Counted from the stretch's first letter, positions 15,179 to 25,750 are shown. The stretch: DNA of 64,000 nt from an uncultured Parabacteroides sp. (GCA_944325345.1 CALUZV010000005.1:92106-156105); one strand, 5' to 3'. A program made the numbers and translations. Notes: a model not told the origin generated them from the letters alone.

Positions 15179-16636
15179 TTATTTCTCCGGAATATGCTTC
15201 AGCAACTCCAGGAGATGCGTCCACCAGCGGGCAACCGTAGGTATTTCAATCCGTTCGTTGGGCGAATGCACGTCGCGGAGCGTCGGACCGAACGAAATCA
15301 TGTCCAGATGCGGATATTTCTCGAGGAAGAGGCCGCATTCCAAGCCGGCGTGGATGGCTTTGATTTCCGGTTCCTTTGCAAAGAGCTGTTTGTAAGTTTC
15401 TTCGGCTACCTTCAAGATAGCAGAATCGGGGTTCGGCGCCCAACCGGGATAGCCGTCGCCATGCGCAACCTCGGCTCCGGCGAGCAGGAAGGTCGATGCC
15501 ACCTGGTTGGCAGCCGCATCCTTGCACGACTCGATAGAGCTGCGCTGGCTGGTGCCGACGAGAATCGTGTTGCCGGGCTTCATCTTGACAGAGGCCAGGT
15601 TGGTAGAGGTTTCAACCAATCCCTCGATGTCGTGGCTCATGCCGAGGACACCGTGCGGGCAAGCGTGGAGGGCATAAATCAGTCGTTCGGCCGTCGTGCC
15701 ATCAATCACCGTGTCCGGACGGTCTGTCGATTCCATGGAGAGGCAAACCGACTTATCGACATGTTTCAACTCATTTTCAATGTCAGCCGCGAAATGGTTC
15801 AGGAGGATACGCACCGGCTCGCGGTCGTCGGGACGGATGCCGATGACGGCGTGCGCTTCGCGGGCGATGGCATTGCGCAGGTTTCCGCCGTCGATAGAGG
15901 CCAGGACGAAAGGATGCTCCTTCTTTAATATATAAAGGAAGCGGACGAGAATCTTGTTCGCGTTGCCCAGGCCCTTGTGGATTTCGCCGCCCGAGTGTCC
16001 GCCGTTCAGCCCTTTGACGTCGATGCGGAAATACTGCAAATCAGCGGGAGCAGGTTCCGGCGTGTAGTGGAACGTCGCCTGCGTGTCCTTGCCGCCGGCG
16101 CAACCGATGAAGATTTGACCCTCGTCCTCGCTATCGAGGTTCAAGAGGATACTGCCCGTCATAAAGCCCTCTTGGAGAGCCTTGGCTCCAGTCAGACCCG
16201 TCTCCTCATCGACCGTAAAGAGACATTCGATGGGGCCATGCTCGATATCGTCCGAAGCAAGGACGGCCAGCTCGGCAGCGATGCCGATGCCGTTGTCGGC
16301 ACCCAGGGTCGTACCGTTGGCGCGGAGCCAATCACCCTCGACGATGGTTTCGATGGGGTCGTTGTCGAAGTCATGCTGGGTAGCGTTGTTTTTCTCGCAG
16401 ACCATGTCCATGTGCGACTGGAGGACGACCGTTTGGCGCGACTCCATGCCCGGGGTGGCGGGTTTCGAGATTAAAATATTCCCGGCTTCATCCTTCTTGT
16501 AAGCCAGGTTGTGCTGCTTGGCGAAAGATTCCAAGTAAGCGATGATTTTGCCCTCCTTTTTGGAAGGACGGGGGACTTGGGTAACCTCGTGGAAATGTTT
16601 CCACACAATTTCCGGTTTTAAATCTGTAACTTTCAT
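15179..16636 (-). CDS. pepD: aminoacyl-histidine dipeptidase (PepD, M20)
   Basis: The 485-residue product is a cytosolic metallopeptidase of the M20C type that hydrolyses Xaa-His and other dipeptides. Visible motifs are VVLQSHMDMVCEK (first metal His and Asp), TLGADNGIGIA (bridging Asp), FTVDEETGLTGA (catalytic Glu pair), and NLDSEDEGQIFIG. Length matches the family. The gene has its own surroundings, with the palindromic array after it. I start at MKVTDLKPEIVWKHF because the 12-residue upstream extension has no alignable content. No standard promoter box was found. Confidence 0.95.
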   Translation of the reverse strand: MKVTDLKPEIVWKHFHEVTQVPRPSKKEGKIIAYLESFAKQHNLAYKKDEAGNILISKPATPGMESRQTVVLQSHMDMVCEKNNATQHDFDNDPIETIVEGDWLRANGTTLGADNGIGIAAELAVLASDDIEHGPIECLFTVDEETGLTGAKALQEGFMTGSILLNLDSEDEGQIFIGCAGGKDTQATFHYTPEPAPADLQYFRIDVKGLNGGHSGGEIHKGLGNANKILVRFLYILKKEHPFVLASIDGGNLRNAIAREAHAVIGIRPDDREPVRILLNHFAADIENELKHVDKSVCLSMESTDRPDTVIDGTTAERLIYALHACPHGVLGMSHDIEGLVETSTNLASVKMKPGNTILVGTSQRSSIESCKDAAANQVASTFLLAGAEVAHGDGYPGWAPNPDSAILKVAEETYKQLFAKEPEIKAIHAGLECGLFLEKYPHLDMISFGPTLRDVHSPNERIEIPTVARWWTHLLELLKHIPEK

Positions 16637-16757
16637 ATCCTTATATGGTGTTAAAATATAATTATTAAACAATAGATAAACCTACCTATCGGCAAGAGCG
16701 TAGTGAAAAAAGTAGAATTATCCGGGGAAAAGCTACTTTGTAATCAGTTAAACTCTT

Positions 16758-16765
16758 ATATTTGC
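16758..16765 (+). promoter_or_regulatory. promoter of the small membrane protein / OmpH operon
   Basis: TATATTTG with a TTTG 17 bases upstream of it (16737-16740) forms a full Bacteroidales promoter. The ATG of the small protein follows 21 bases later, which rules out the longer reading-frame start. Confidence 0.7.
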
Positions 16766-16786
16766 GTCCACAAATATAGAGGAAAA

Positions 16787-16999
16787 ATGATAAAAACATT
16801 ATTGATAACAGTACTAATAATTCTTGTATGCGTCGCTTTGCTCTCTGTCAAAGTGATATTCAAGAAGAACGGAAGGTTCCCCAATACCCATATCGAGGGG
16901 AACAAGGCGTTGGCCAAGAAAGGTATCTATTGCGCAAAGACCGAAGACCGGATACAACAACGCCGCCGCAACTTGGAAGACCGGCTGAAAGAATTGTAA
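16787..16999 (+). CDS. small conserved membrane protein upstream of ompH
   Basis: A 70-residue protein with one membrane segment (MIKTLLITVLIILVCVALLS) and a basic soluble tail (KNGRFPNTHIEGNKALAKKG, then RRRNLEDRLKEL). It lies 27 bases before the OmpH/Skp gene and is in the same transcription unit. I believe such short proteins are conserved in Bacteroidales, but I know of no function. The start is fixed by the promoter just ahead. Confidence 0.7.
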   Translation: MIKTLLITVLIILVCVALLSVKVIFKKNGRFPNTHIEGNKALAKKGIYCAKTEDRIQQRRRNLEDRLKEL

Positions 17000-17026
17000 G
17001 ACAAAACAAAGAAATAATAGATATAT

Positions 17027-17632
17027 ATGAAGAACATTAACTACATTATCAATGGCGTACTTGCTGTCGCCGTTGTGATTCTGTTTGTGATGCAGTTCTC
17101 CGATAAAAAGGAAACGAGAAACGTGAGGCCGGTCGCCTCGGGAGAAAACCTGACGGGAACGCTGCCGGTGGCATACGTCAATGTCGATTCCTTGTTGGAA
17201 AACTACAACTACGCTAAGGATTTGAATGAAATCATCCTGAAGAAATCCGAGAATTCCCGTGCCAGTGTGAACCAGAAAGCGACCAGCTTGCGCTCGGAGA
17301 TGCAAGAGTTCCAGCGTAAGATTGAGAACAATGCCTTCCTGACGCGCGAACGTGCCGAGCAAGAGCAGCAGCGCCTCCTCCAGAAGCAGCAGGAATTGCA
17401 GGAACTGGATGCCCGCCTCTCGCAAGAGTTGATGAACGAGCAGCAGAAGCTGAACGAACAGCTCCGCGATACGGTGGTTGCCCAGTTGAAGGTATTCAAT
17501 AAGGATAAAGGCTACCAAATCATTTATAGCAATACGCTTGGCGACAATATCCTTTTGGCAAACGATATTTATGATATTACGGCCGAAGTGCTCGACTATT
17601 TGAATAAGAATTATTCGACGCCGGCACAATGA
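17027..17632 (+). CDS. OmpH/Skp-family periplasmic chaperone
   Basis: The 201-residue product has an N-terminal membrane segment or uncleaved signal (INGVLAVAVVILFVMQF), a beta strand (LPVAYVNVDSLLENYNYAKD), a long coiled coil over residues 70-150 (RAEQEQQRLLQKQQELQELD) and a closing strand pair (YQIIYSN and ILLAN). This is the layout of Skp, which holds unfolded outer-membrane proteins for delivery to BAM. It is not next to bamA here. It follows the small membrane gene in an operon. Confidence 0.85.
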   Translation: MKNINYIINGVLAVAVVILFVMQFSDKKETRNVRPVASGENLTGTLPVAYVNVDSLLENYNYAKDLNEIILKKSENSRASVNQKATSLRSEMQEFQRKIENNAFLTRERAEQEQQRLLQKQQELQELDARLSQELMNEQQKLNEQLRDTVVAQLKVFNKDKGYQIIYSNTLGDNILLANDIYDITAEVLDYLNKNYSTPAQ

Positions 17633-17639
17633 GAGTTGT

Positions 17640-17682
17640 GAGTTCCGAGTTAAAAGCATCAACAACTCATAACTCGGAACTC
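17640..17682. repeat. GAGTTATGA-type intergenic palindrome after ompH
   Basis: GAGTTCCGAGTT pairs perfectly with AACTCGGAACTC across a loop of 19 bases and is followed by more of the same wording (CTAACTCATAAC). The same vocabulary recurs after yeiH, before cobQ and after paaK, so it is a dispersed family. It probably also acts as the terminator of the ompH operon. Confidence 0.75.
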
Positions 17683-17786
17683 CTAACTCATAACTTTTCC
17701 CTCCTCCCCCCATTTAGGTATTCCCCTCCTCTTTTTCTCCCTAAAAATCCCTACATATAGCGATTGTACACGCCGTTTCTTTCCTC

Positions 17787-17794
17787 TACCTTTG
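17787..17794 (+). promoter_or_regulatory. Bacteroidales -7 box of eno
   Basis: TACCTTTG, 27 bases before the eno ATG, gives a short leader of about 20 bases. Confidence 0.65.
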
Positions 17795-17814
17795 CAATGT
17801 CATTTAAAACTTAA

Positions 17815-19101
<1,287 letters not shown>

Positions 19102-19137
19102 ACGTACTCACTATTGAAAAGACAATTATAATCGCTA

Positions 19138-19644
19138 TTACGTGAGGGAAGGCTTATCCGCGAGGACGAGCCTTTCTTGCTTTATCCTCTCCAGCAGTCC
19201 CGCGCACGCATCCTCAAGCAAGTCGAGCACAAGTTCGAAGCCCGAGGCGCCTCCGTAATACGGGTCGGGCACATAGTCGTACAGCTTGTTGCGCGAATAT
19301 TCCATCATGGCGTGCACCTTCTCGCTCGTCGCCACGTCGGGTGCCATCTGCCGCAGTTGCTCCACGTTACGCACGTCCATGCCAATAATCAAGTCGAAGC
19401 GCTCGAAGTCGGCATAGCGCACAGGTCGCGAGATGGAATCCAGCCGGTAGCCCCGCCGCGCCGCGTGGGCACGCATCCGCGCATCCGCCTGCTCTCCTTC
19501 GTGATAGGCTATCAGGCCGGCGGAATCGACCTCTACCTCACGCTCCAGCCCCGCGTCGGCCACCAGCTTCTTCATCACTGCCTCTGCCGAAGGCGAACGG
19601 CATATATTCCCCAAACAAACAAACAAAACCTTGTATTTCTCCAT
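19138..19644 (-). CDS. low-molecular-weight protein-tyrosine phosphatase
   Basis: The 168-residue product begins with the active-site P-loop VCLGNICRSPSAEA (Cys and Arg of the CX5R signature) and has the general-acid loop VPDPYYGGASGF. These enzymes act on phosphotyrosine, often on capsule-associated tyrosine kinases, but no such kinase is near here. The gene has its own promoter box TACCTTTG at 19673-19680. An acidic-to-basic C-terminal tail (LLERIKQERLVLADKPSLT) slightly exceeds the usual length. Confidence 0.95.
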   Translation of the reverse strand: MEKYKVLFVCLGNICRSPSAEAVMKKLVADAGLEREVEVDSAGLIAYHEGEQADARMRAHAARRGYRLDSISRPVRYADFERFDLIIGMDVRNVEQLRQMAPDVATSEKVHAMMEYSRNKLYDYVPDPYYGGASGFELVLDLLEDACAGLLERIKQERLVLADKPSLT

Positions 19645-19734
19645 CTTATTTATACCTGAAAATTAACCGCCGCAAAGGTACAAAAGAATAGCGAGAAGGT
19701 AAAACGCAGTGAAGTCCTCGCAACAGCCATCGTT

Positions 19735-19918
19735 AACTATACTCTTCACGATTCATTAAAGGTATAGTTAATGAACCATTAAAGGTATAGTTAATGATGC
19801 ATTAAGAGTATAGTTCATAAACAACGAAAGGTATAGTTCATCGACGACGAAAGGTATAGTTCATCGACAACGAACTATACCTTTAATAGACGACGAAAAG
19901 TATAGTTCGTCGCGACCC
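19735..19918. repeat. 23-bp tandem array with flipped units (8 units)
   Basis: Eight units of exactly 23 bases lie in register. Six carry GGTATAGTT (or GAGTATAGTT/AAGTATAGTT) and two, the first and the seventh, carry the reverse complement AACTATACC or AACTATACT at the same place in the unit. Linker bases vary between units (for example AATGAACCATT, CATCGACGACG). The array fills the space between the LMW-PTP gene and yeiH; the rest of the gap shows only the two promoter boxes. Confidence 0.9.
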
Positions 19919-20002
19919 ACCTTACCACCATGCAATCCCCCACGATAACCTGAGGTTATCCCCCATCCGATTTTTTCATAAAAAACTCTCCGCGAAAGCG
20001 CG

Positions 20003-20010
20003 TACCTTTG
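20003..20010 (+). promoter_or_regulatory. Bacteroidales -7 box of the YeiH transporter gene
   Basis: TACCTTTG, 17 bases before the ATG at 20027. Confidence 0.65.
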
Positions 20011-20026
20011 CGCCCGGAAACAGAGA

Positions 20027-20998
20027 ATGAACGAAAAACAAAAGAATAAGAAGATGATGCAAAAAGTAGAACAAGTTTTGAGAGAGAACAACCGAGTGAT
20101 TTTCGTGGTGCTGCTGGCGGCGTGCCTGCTGCCGGTGGTGTCGCCTGCGGTGGCCCTGTTTGCGGGGCTGACCTTCGCGCTGCTGGCGGGGCAACCCTTC
20201 CCGCGCTTTGCGAAGAAGACGTCCAAGTATCTGTTGCAGTTCTCGGTAGTAGGGTTGGGTTTTGGCATGAACCTCCACGAATCGTTGCAGACGGGGCGAG
20301 ACGGGATGCTGTTCACGATTGTCTCCGTCTTTAGCGTGCTCTTCCTCGGGATGTATCTGGGAAAGAGGCTGATGATGGACCGAAAGACCTCGTATCTCAT
20401 CTCCGCAGGGACGGCGATATGCGGGGGGAGCGCGATAGCCGCCGTCGCGCCGGTGGTGAAGGCCAACGACAGCGAGATGTCGATGTCGCTCGGCACCATC
20501 TTTATCCTCAACGCAATCGCCCTCTTCATCTTCCCTCCGATTGGGCATTTGCTGGGAATGACGCAAGAACAATTCGGGATGTGGGCCGCTATCGCGATAC
20601 ACGACACCAGCTCCGTCGTGGGGGCAGGGGCAGCCTACGGAGCGACGGCCTTGGAGGTAGCGACGATGGTGAAGCTGACGCGCGCCTTGTGGATTATCCC
20701 CGTAACGGTACTGACTATGTTTCTTTTCCGGCAAAAAGGGGCGAAGGTGAGCATACCGTGGTTTATCCTCTTCTTTGTGCTGGCGATGGTGGCTAATACG
20801 TTCTTGCCGATTCCGGAGGTCGCCTCGAGCAGCCTCGTCTGGTTGGCCAAGAAAGGGCTGACGCTGACGCTCTTCCTGATTGGAGCGGGACTGTCGCGCG
20901 AGGTGTTCCGGCAGGTTGGTGTGCGCCCGATGGTGCAAGGGGTGGTGCTGTGGTTCTTTATTGGGGTGATGAGCCTGGGGGTTATTTTACTCTTTTAG
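20027..20998 (+). CDS. YeiH/UPF0324-family membrane transporter
   Basis: The 323-residue protein has about ten membrane helices and the family's signature phrases: SVVGLGFGMNL, LISAGTAICGGSAIAAVAPV and AIHDTSSVVGAGAAYG. The family is annotated as putative sulfate exporters, and its members are usually controlled by a YeiE-type LysR protein; one LysR gene lies 8 kb upstream but is not linked. It has its own promoter and ends at a large bidirectional hairpin before lepA. The start is the ATG after the box; a second ATG-rich stretch (KKMMQK) follows at codons 10-11. Confidence 0.9.
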   Translation: MNEKQKNKKMMQKVEQVLRENNRVIFVVLLAACLLPVVSPAVALFAGLTFALLAGQPFPRFAKKTSKYLLQFSVVGLGFGMNLHESLQTGRDGMLFTIVSVFSVLFLGMYLGKRLMMDRKTSYLISAGTAICGGSAIAAVAPVVKANDSEMSMSLGTIFILNAIALFIFPPIGHLLGMTQEQFGMWAAIAIHDTSSVVGAGAAYGATALEVATMVKLTRALWIIPVTVLTMFLFRQKGAKVSIPWFILFFVLAMVANTFLPIPEVASSSLVWLAKKGLTLTLFLIGAGLSREVFRQVGVRPMVQGVVLWFFIGVMSLGVILLF

Positions 20999-21002
20999 TG
21001 AT

Positions 21003-21070
21003 GAGTTATAAGTGATGAGCTCCGAGTTGATTGTACAGGGCAACAACTCGGAGCTCATCACTTATAACTC
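21003..21070. terminator. 27-bp perfect inverted repeat between yeiH and lepA
   Basis: Positions 21003-21029 pair without mismatch with 21044-21070 over a 14-base loop. The stem uses the GAGTTATAAGTGATGAGCTC wording of the dispersed palindrome family. It separates two convergent genes, so it can end transcription from both sides even though no long T tract follows. Confidence 0.85.
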
Positions 21071-21081
21071 GGCACTCAGGC

Positions 21082-22869
21082 TTAGTCCAGCTTGAGGACA
21101 GCCAGGAACGCCTTCTGCGGAACCTCGACCGTACCAATCTGCTTCATGCGCTTCTTTCCCTCCTTCTGCTTCTCGAGGAGCTTGCGCTTTCGGGAGATAT
21201 CACCGCCGTAGCACTTCGCGGTAACGTCCTTGCGGACGGCCTTGACGGTCTCCCGGGCGATAATCTTCGAACCGATAGCCGCTTGGATGGCGATGTCGAA
21301 CTGCTGGCGCGGGATGAGTTCCTTCAGCTTCTCGCACATGCGGCGGCCGAAGGGGACACTGTTGTCGATATGCGTCAGCGTCGAGAGGGCATCGACCGGC
21401 TCGCCGTTCAGCAAGATGTCCAGCTTTACGAGGCGGCTCGGACGGAAATCGTGCAGATGGTAGTCGAAGGAGGCATACCCCTTGGAGATGCTCTTTAGCT
21501 TGTCGTAGAAGTCGATGACGATTTCGCCTAAGGGCAGGTCGTAGAACAACTCTACGCGGTCGCCCGAGATGTAGCTTTGTTTTACCAAGATACCTCTCTT
21601 CCCCAGGCAAAGCGTCATAATCGGACCGATATACGCCGTCCGGGTGATGACCGAGGCCCGGATATACGGCTCCTCGATGTGGTCGATCAGCGTCGGGTCG
21701 GGCAGGCCGCCCGGATTGTGTACCTCCGTGCAGTTGCCTTTCTTGTCATAAACCTTGTAGGATACGTTGGGCACGGTCGTGATGACGTTCATATTGAACT
21801 CCCTATCCAAGCGTTCCTGAACAATCTCCATGTGCAGCAGTCCGAGGAAGCCGCAACGGAAACCGAAGCCCAGCGCCGCCGAGCTCTCCGGCTGGAACGT
21901 GAGCGAAGCATCGTTGAGCTGCAACTTCTCCAGCGAGCTACGCAGATTCTCGAAGTCCTCCGTCTCTATCGGGTAAACGCCCGCGAAGACCATCGGCTTC
22001 ACTTCCTCGAAACCGGCGATGCCCTGCGCCGCAGGATTATTGACGTGCGTGATGGTGTCGCCGACGCGCACTTCCTTCGAGGTCTTGATGCCCGAGATGA
22101 TATACCCCACGTCGCCGGTACGCACCTCATCGCGCGGCGACATTTCGAGCTTCAAGACGCCCACCTCGTCGGCATCGTATTCTTTCCCGGTGGCGATAAA
22201 CTTCACGCGGTCGCCCTTGCGGATGACCCCGTTCTCGACTTTGAAATAAGCGATGATTCCCCGGAAAGAGTTGAACACCGAGTCGAAGATAAGGCACTGG
22301 AGCGGCGCCTCAGGGTCGCCCGACGGTGCAGGCACCTTCTCGACGATGGCGTTCAGGATGTCATAAACCCCTTCGCCCGTCTTCCCGCTCGCCCGGAGGA
22401 TGTCCTTGCGGTCGCAGCCCAGCAGCTCGACAATCTGGTCTTCCACCTCGTCGGGCATGGCGCTCGGCAAATCAATCTTATTCAGCACCGGGATAATCTC
22501 CAAGTCGTTGTCGATAGCCATATAGAGATTCGATATGGTCTGAGCCTGAATGCCCTGCGCCGCATCGACGATGAGCAGCGCGCCCTCGCAGGCGGCAATC
22601 GAGCGCGACACCTCGTACGAGAAATCCACGTGCCCCGGCGTATCGATCAAATTCAGCGTGTATTCTTCCCCTTTATACGTATATTGCATCTGGATAGCGT
22701 GGCTCTTGATGGTGATGCCCCGTTCGCGTTCCAAATCCATATCGTCCAACACTTGGTCCTGCATATCGCGGCCCTCGACCGTCTTCGTGTATTCCAAAAG
22801 GCGGTCGGCCAGCGTACTCTTGCCGTGGTCGATATGGGCAATGATACAAAAGTTTCGGATATTCTTCAT
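21082..22869 (-). CDS. lepA: translation elongation factor 4 (LepA)
   Basis: The 595-residue GTPase acts on ribosomes during initiation and stress. It starts [20 protein letters not shown] (G1), with DTPGHVDF (G3), NKIDLPSA (G4), the LepA-specific C-terminal domain ([19 protein letters not shown]) and the ending [20 protein letters not shown]. Start and length are those of the family. A promoter box (TACATTTG) lies about 90 bases upstream. Confidence 0.98.
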   Translation of the reverse strand: MKNIRNFCIIAHIDHGKSTLADRLLEYTKTVEGRDMQDQVLDDMDLERERGITIKSHAIQMQYTYKGEEYTLNLIDTPGHVDFSYEVSRSIAACEGALLIVDAAQGIQAQTISNLYMAIDNDLEIIPVLNKIDLPSAMPDEVEDQIVELLGCDRKDILRASGKTGEGVYDILNAIVEKVPAPSGDPEAPLQCLIFDSVFNSFRGIIAYFKVENGVIRKGDRVKFIATGKEYDADEVGVLKLEMSPRDEVRTGDVGYIISGIKTSKEVRVGDTITHVNNPAAQGIAGFEEVKPMVFAGVYPIETEDFENLRSSLEKLQLNDASLTFQPESSAALGFGFRCGFLGLLHMEIVQERLDREFNMNVITTVPNVSYKVYDKKGNCTEVHNPGGLPDPTLIDHIEEPYIRASVITRTAYIGPIMTLCLGKRGILVKQSYISGDRVELFYDLPLGEIVIDFYDKLKSISKGYASFDYHLHDFRPSRLVKLDILLNGEPVDALSTLTHIDNSVPFGRRMCEKLKELIPRQQFDIAIQAAIGSKIIARETVKAVRKDVTAKCYGGDISRKRKLLEKQKEGKKRMKQIGTVEVPQKAFLAVLKLD

Positions 22870-22958
22870 ATATAAATATTGTTTCTTAAATGCTTAGTCT
22901 CTTCTCACGGCGCAGTCTTGGCCTCTTTAAAGCACTCACTGCTTTGCTTTTTAGTGTG

Positions 22959-22966
22959 CAAATGTA
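22959..22966 (-). promoter_or_regulatory. Bacteroidales -7 box of lepA
   Basis: TACATTTG on the minus strand with a leader of about 85 bases to the lepA ATG. Confidence 0.55.
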
Positions 22967-23068
22967 CGCACATTTCCCCACTCCTCGACTATTTTGGCTA
23001 ATAATTTTTCGCTGGATACCGGCGTTCCCGAACCCGGCTTCCTCTCCTTCCTCTACCCTATAGCCGCT

Positions 23069-23250
23069 CTATAACAGCGAAGCGGAGAAGCACGGATTTT
23101 CCTTGCCGCACTATAACGGCAGGCTGGAGAAGCACGGATTTCGTCCGCCGCACTATAACGGCGAGCCGGAGAAGCACGGATTCAGCTTGCTGCGCTATAA
23201 CGGCAGGCCGGAGAAGCGCGGATTTGGGTCGCTGTTATAGTGCAGCAAGG
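23069..23250. repeat. 42-bp tandem array (4 units) closed by an inverted copy
   Basis: Four units of exactly 42 bases begin CTATAAC, share GGAGAAGCACGGATT in the middle and vary at the end. The array stops at GCTGTTATAGTGCAGCAAGG, which is close to the reverse complement of the unit junction at the left (CCTTGCCGCACTATAACGGC). The first and last parts can therefore pair. It lies between lepA and the toxin-antitoxin genes and accounts for most of that gap. Confidence 0.85.
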
Positions 23251-23276
23251 CTATTATCAGGGTTTTACCACAGGCT

Positions 23277-23621
23277 CTACAACAAGCCGCATTCTTTCAA
23301 CAAGGCTTCGATTTCAGCTTCTGTGATGCTGGCGCGGTCGGCTTTGTCGTAGATGTAGAGGAATGTTATTTCGCTTACCTCGACATCTACCATTACCGTA
23401 AATGTGATAACCCTCGCACCTCCGCTTTTTCCTTTCCCTTTAGAAGTAATGCGCATACGAATCTTGCGCACACCGCCACCCAAGTCAGTACCTACGGTAG
23501 TGGAATTAGCAAGAATTTCTTCTCGCAAACTCTTCACATCTTGCTCCAATGATGGATAGCGTTTGTACAGCCGTTTGAACTCTCTCTTGAAAGCTGCGGC
23601 AACTTTAGTCTTATATTGCAT
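23277..23621 (-). CDS. RelE/ParE-superfamily toxin (pair 1)
   Basis: The 114-residue basic protein has an N-terminal helical pair (FKREFKRLYKRYPSLEQDVK) and a beta sheet with TDLGGGVRKIRMRITSKGKG and SGGARVITF, then FLYIYDKADRASI. This is the RelE/ParE fold, whose members cut mRNA on ribosomes or poison gyrase. The closely similar gene at 38.1 kb shares SKGKGKSGGARVIT. Its ATG overlaps the antitoxin's 3' end by 11 bases. A GTG one codon upstream is also possible. Confidence 0.8.
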   Translation of the reverse strand: MQYKTKVAAAFKREFKRLYKRYPSLEQDVKSLREEILANSTTVGTDLGGGVRKIRMRITSKGKGKSGGARVITFTVMVDVEVSEITFLYIYDKADRASITEAEIEALLKECGLL

Positions 23622-23853
23622 CACTTTCCAATTCCTTTATAAAGTCGTCAAACGATTGTGTCCTCCCCGCCTTCAAATCTTCCAGCCCCGACCGTATCCC
23701 AGCCAACAGCTCTTCTTTGCTGATATACTCGGCTTCAGCTTCCTCTTTCGCACGGATATTCTCCTGCAATTTGCTTGCCAGCCACTTCTGGTTGTTGATA
23801 GACAACGACTGGATTGTCGCCCACAAACTGTCTAATGATATCGTTGCTTTCAT
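23611..23853 (-). CDS. antitoxin of RelE/ParE pair 1
   Basis: An 80-residue protein (MKATISLDSLWATIQSLSIN at the start) with a helical N terminus and a C-terminal arm ending LKAGRTQSFDDFIKELESDA, the sort of tail that wraps a RelE toxin. It overlaps the toxin gene by 11 bases and precedes it, the usual order for antitoxin-toxin pairs. The neutralising role is inferred from position, size and the partner. Confidence 0.75.
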   Translation of the reverse strand: MKATISLDSLWATIQSLSINNQKWLASKLQENIRAKEEAEAEYISKEELLAGIRSGLEDLKAGRTQSFDDFIKELESDAI

Positions 23854-23885
23854 ATCCTTATTCTTTTTATATGGTTTCACCTCCG

Positions 23886-23893
23886 CAAAGATA
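23886..23893 (-). promoter_or_regulatory. Bacteroidales -7 box of toxin-antitoxin pair 1
   Basis: TATCTTTG on the minus strand about 33 bases before the antitoxin ATG. The interval is short and could hold an operator, but no clear repeat was seen. Confidence 0.6.
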
Positions 23894-23953
23894 ACAAGAA
23901 AAGGAGAGAACGCCAACGCCTTCCCTCCTTTCCCCGTCTTCTCCGGCTTCGGA

Positions 23954-25498
23954 TTACTTCTTCTTCAACACCGGCTGTCCGTCCGTCCCGAGCGCCCACT
24001 CGTAGTCGTTGTCGCTGAGGGCGGCGTTCATGCCGTCGATGGCGGACTGCCACGATTCGTCGTCATTTACCTTCGTAGCTTCTGTCGTTGCGCCTGAAGT
24101 TTGAGTATCTACCCCCATCTCAGCATTTCCGCCCCAGTAGCAGGCAGAGATGACGCCGCCGTTTGGCACAGCGGACAGCTTGCTGTTGTTCCTCACAATG
24201 CCGTAACTGCTGGACGCAGACAAAGTTCCGTTGAACCAGCAGGCGGTGATAGTACCTATGTTATCATACACTATCCCAGCAACATAATCAGATGCTGTAA
24301 GCGTTCCCGTTACGGAGCAGGCGGTGATAGTACCAAGGTTATTAGTCGCTATTCCGCAACTCTTATCGGTACCGGTATAGTCCACATTCTCCAGCTGCAG
24401 GTTCTTCACCGTTCCATTCTCCCCTATACCAGAGAATAGTGATGCAAATCCTTCTCCTTCCATGTTGATGCTCAGCCCCGTGATGCGGTGTCCCTGCCCG
24501 TCGAAGGTGCCCCGATAGTAGCCTTTTATCGTTTTCCAGTCCACGCCTGTGAGGTCGATATCCCTGTCAAGCTTGACGTTGATGTCGTAATCGCCTTCAC
24601 TGATAAGGTCTGCCACAGCCTTCAGGCCGGCACCGGTATAGATTGTGTAGTTGCCTTGGCCGTCATCAATATAGTTCGTCACAGTTTCGACCCTTTCACC
24701 ATCTTTCCATTCAGAGATGGTGCAGGATGTCAATACCAGATTCTTCTGCTCGGAAACCGTTACGGTGTAGGCATAACGATAGTTAGCCTCTAACGTGATG
24801 TCTTTCGCAAGGCCGTAGGAATAGGTTTCACCATCCAGCACCACTTGGATGAAAGGCACGTTTGCGCTTATGGTCTGCGGACGAAGGAGAGCCTCGAAGG
24901 TATTCTCATCCGAGTTGCAAGGAGTGATGGTAGCCGGATTTCCTCCTTCCGTGGTCAGGCCAACGAGACTCACTGTGGCATCTTTCAGTGATGTTATATT
25001 ATTGCCCACCTGAAGATAGACTGTTACCCGTGCCGTGCGGTGGCTGAATACCAGCGTAGGGTTGTCGCCGAAGTTCACGGTCTGGTTCTCAGCCGAGATA
25101 AAGTCGTTGTCGGCAAAGTTCTCCTTTGAGCTTTGGTCTGCATCCACCACCACGTCAGGCATCGTTTTGCCGTAGGGCCACCATGCCGAGACAGTCATAG
25201 TCTTTGCCTCCCAATAGAAAGGGTCGGCGTCATTGCTCAGCGTGGCTTTAGTAGGGTCTGTGGTAGCGTCCACAAAGTATTCCTTCACCTCGTCGCCCAC
25301 TTGCACGGCCACAGAATTTACGCCATCCCAATTACCATCCACGGTAGCGCGGGTATCAAGAGTAGCCGTCTGCAAGCCGGTAGCGTTAATCACTAAGGGA
25401 TACTTGCCCTCGGGCAGCGTCCCGTCTGTCAATTCATCTTGCGTGCAGGCGGCGAGTCCTATTGCCGCCATGGCACATAATAATGCAGTGTACTTCAT
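23954..25498 (-). CDS. fimbrillin-like lipoprotein with GLUG-type repeats
   Basis: A 514-residue lipoprotein: MKYTALLCAMAAIGLAAC gives Cys-18 as the lipid site. Residues 30-250 resemble the fimbrillin/Mfa-like fold (YPLVINATG, WEAKTMTVSAWWPYG, LVFSHRTARVTVYLQVG). The C-terminal half carries GLUG-like repeats (GTVKNLQLENVDYTG, GTITACSVTGTLTA, YVAGIVYDNIGTITACWFNG), a motif in secreted adhesins and proteases. It is likely surface exposed. It sits downstream of the phase-variable lipoprotein and DUF4469 gene but is separated from them by 390 bases and is probably a separate unit. A promoter box was not clear. Confidence 0.8.
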   Translation of the reverse strand: MKYTALLCAMAAIGLAACTQDELTDGTLPEGKYPLVINATGLQTATLDTRATVDGNWDGVNSVAVQVGDEVKEYFVDATTDPTKATLSNDADPFYWEAKTMTVSAWWPYGKTMPDVVVDADQSSKENFADNDFISAENQTVNFGDNPTLVFSHRTARVTVYLQVGNNITSLKDATVSLVGLTTEGGNPATITPCNSDENTFEALLRPQTISANVPFIQVVLDGETYSYGLAKDITLEANYRYAYTVTVSEQKNLVLTSCTISEWKDGERVETVTNYIDDGQGNYTIYTGAGLKAVADLISEGDYDINVKLDRDIDLTGVDWKTIKGYYRGTFDGQGHRITGLSINMEGEGFASLFSGIGENGTVKNLQLENVDYTGTDKSCGIATNNLGTITACSVTGTLTASDYVAGIVYDNIGTITACWFNGTLSASSSYGIVRNNSKLSAVPNGGVISACYWGGNAEMGVDTQTSGATTEATKVNDDESWQSAIDGMNAALSDNDYEWALGTDGQPVLKKK

Positions 25499-25597
25499 AT
25501 CTCATAAATATTATATTGAATATGCTATTTATGAGCGGATCTTGAAAAGAGAAATGAGTATCTGGTAAACTCATGGTGAAAGCATTACTTCCCGCTT

Positions 25598-25632
25598 CAG
25601 CTAAAAGGGGGTCGAATCCGACCCCTTTCATG
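25598..25632. terminator. hairpin in the gap upstream of the fimbrillin-like gene
   Basis: On the minus strand AAAGGGGTCG pairs with CGACCCCCTTTT across a short loop, leading into TTTAGC. It is about 100 bases before the fimbrillin-like ATG and could act as an attenuator or as the terminator for the DUF4469 transcript. Confidence 0.5.
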
Positions 25633-25750
25633 TTTCCCTTACCCCAATCTCTCAAAGACCGCTCTTCTTTCTTCGTACCACCGGCTGCCGCGACGCTGCC
25701 CGACGGGTTTCCCGCCGCCTTTTCGCGCTCTCGGGATGGCTGATTTTTTG

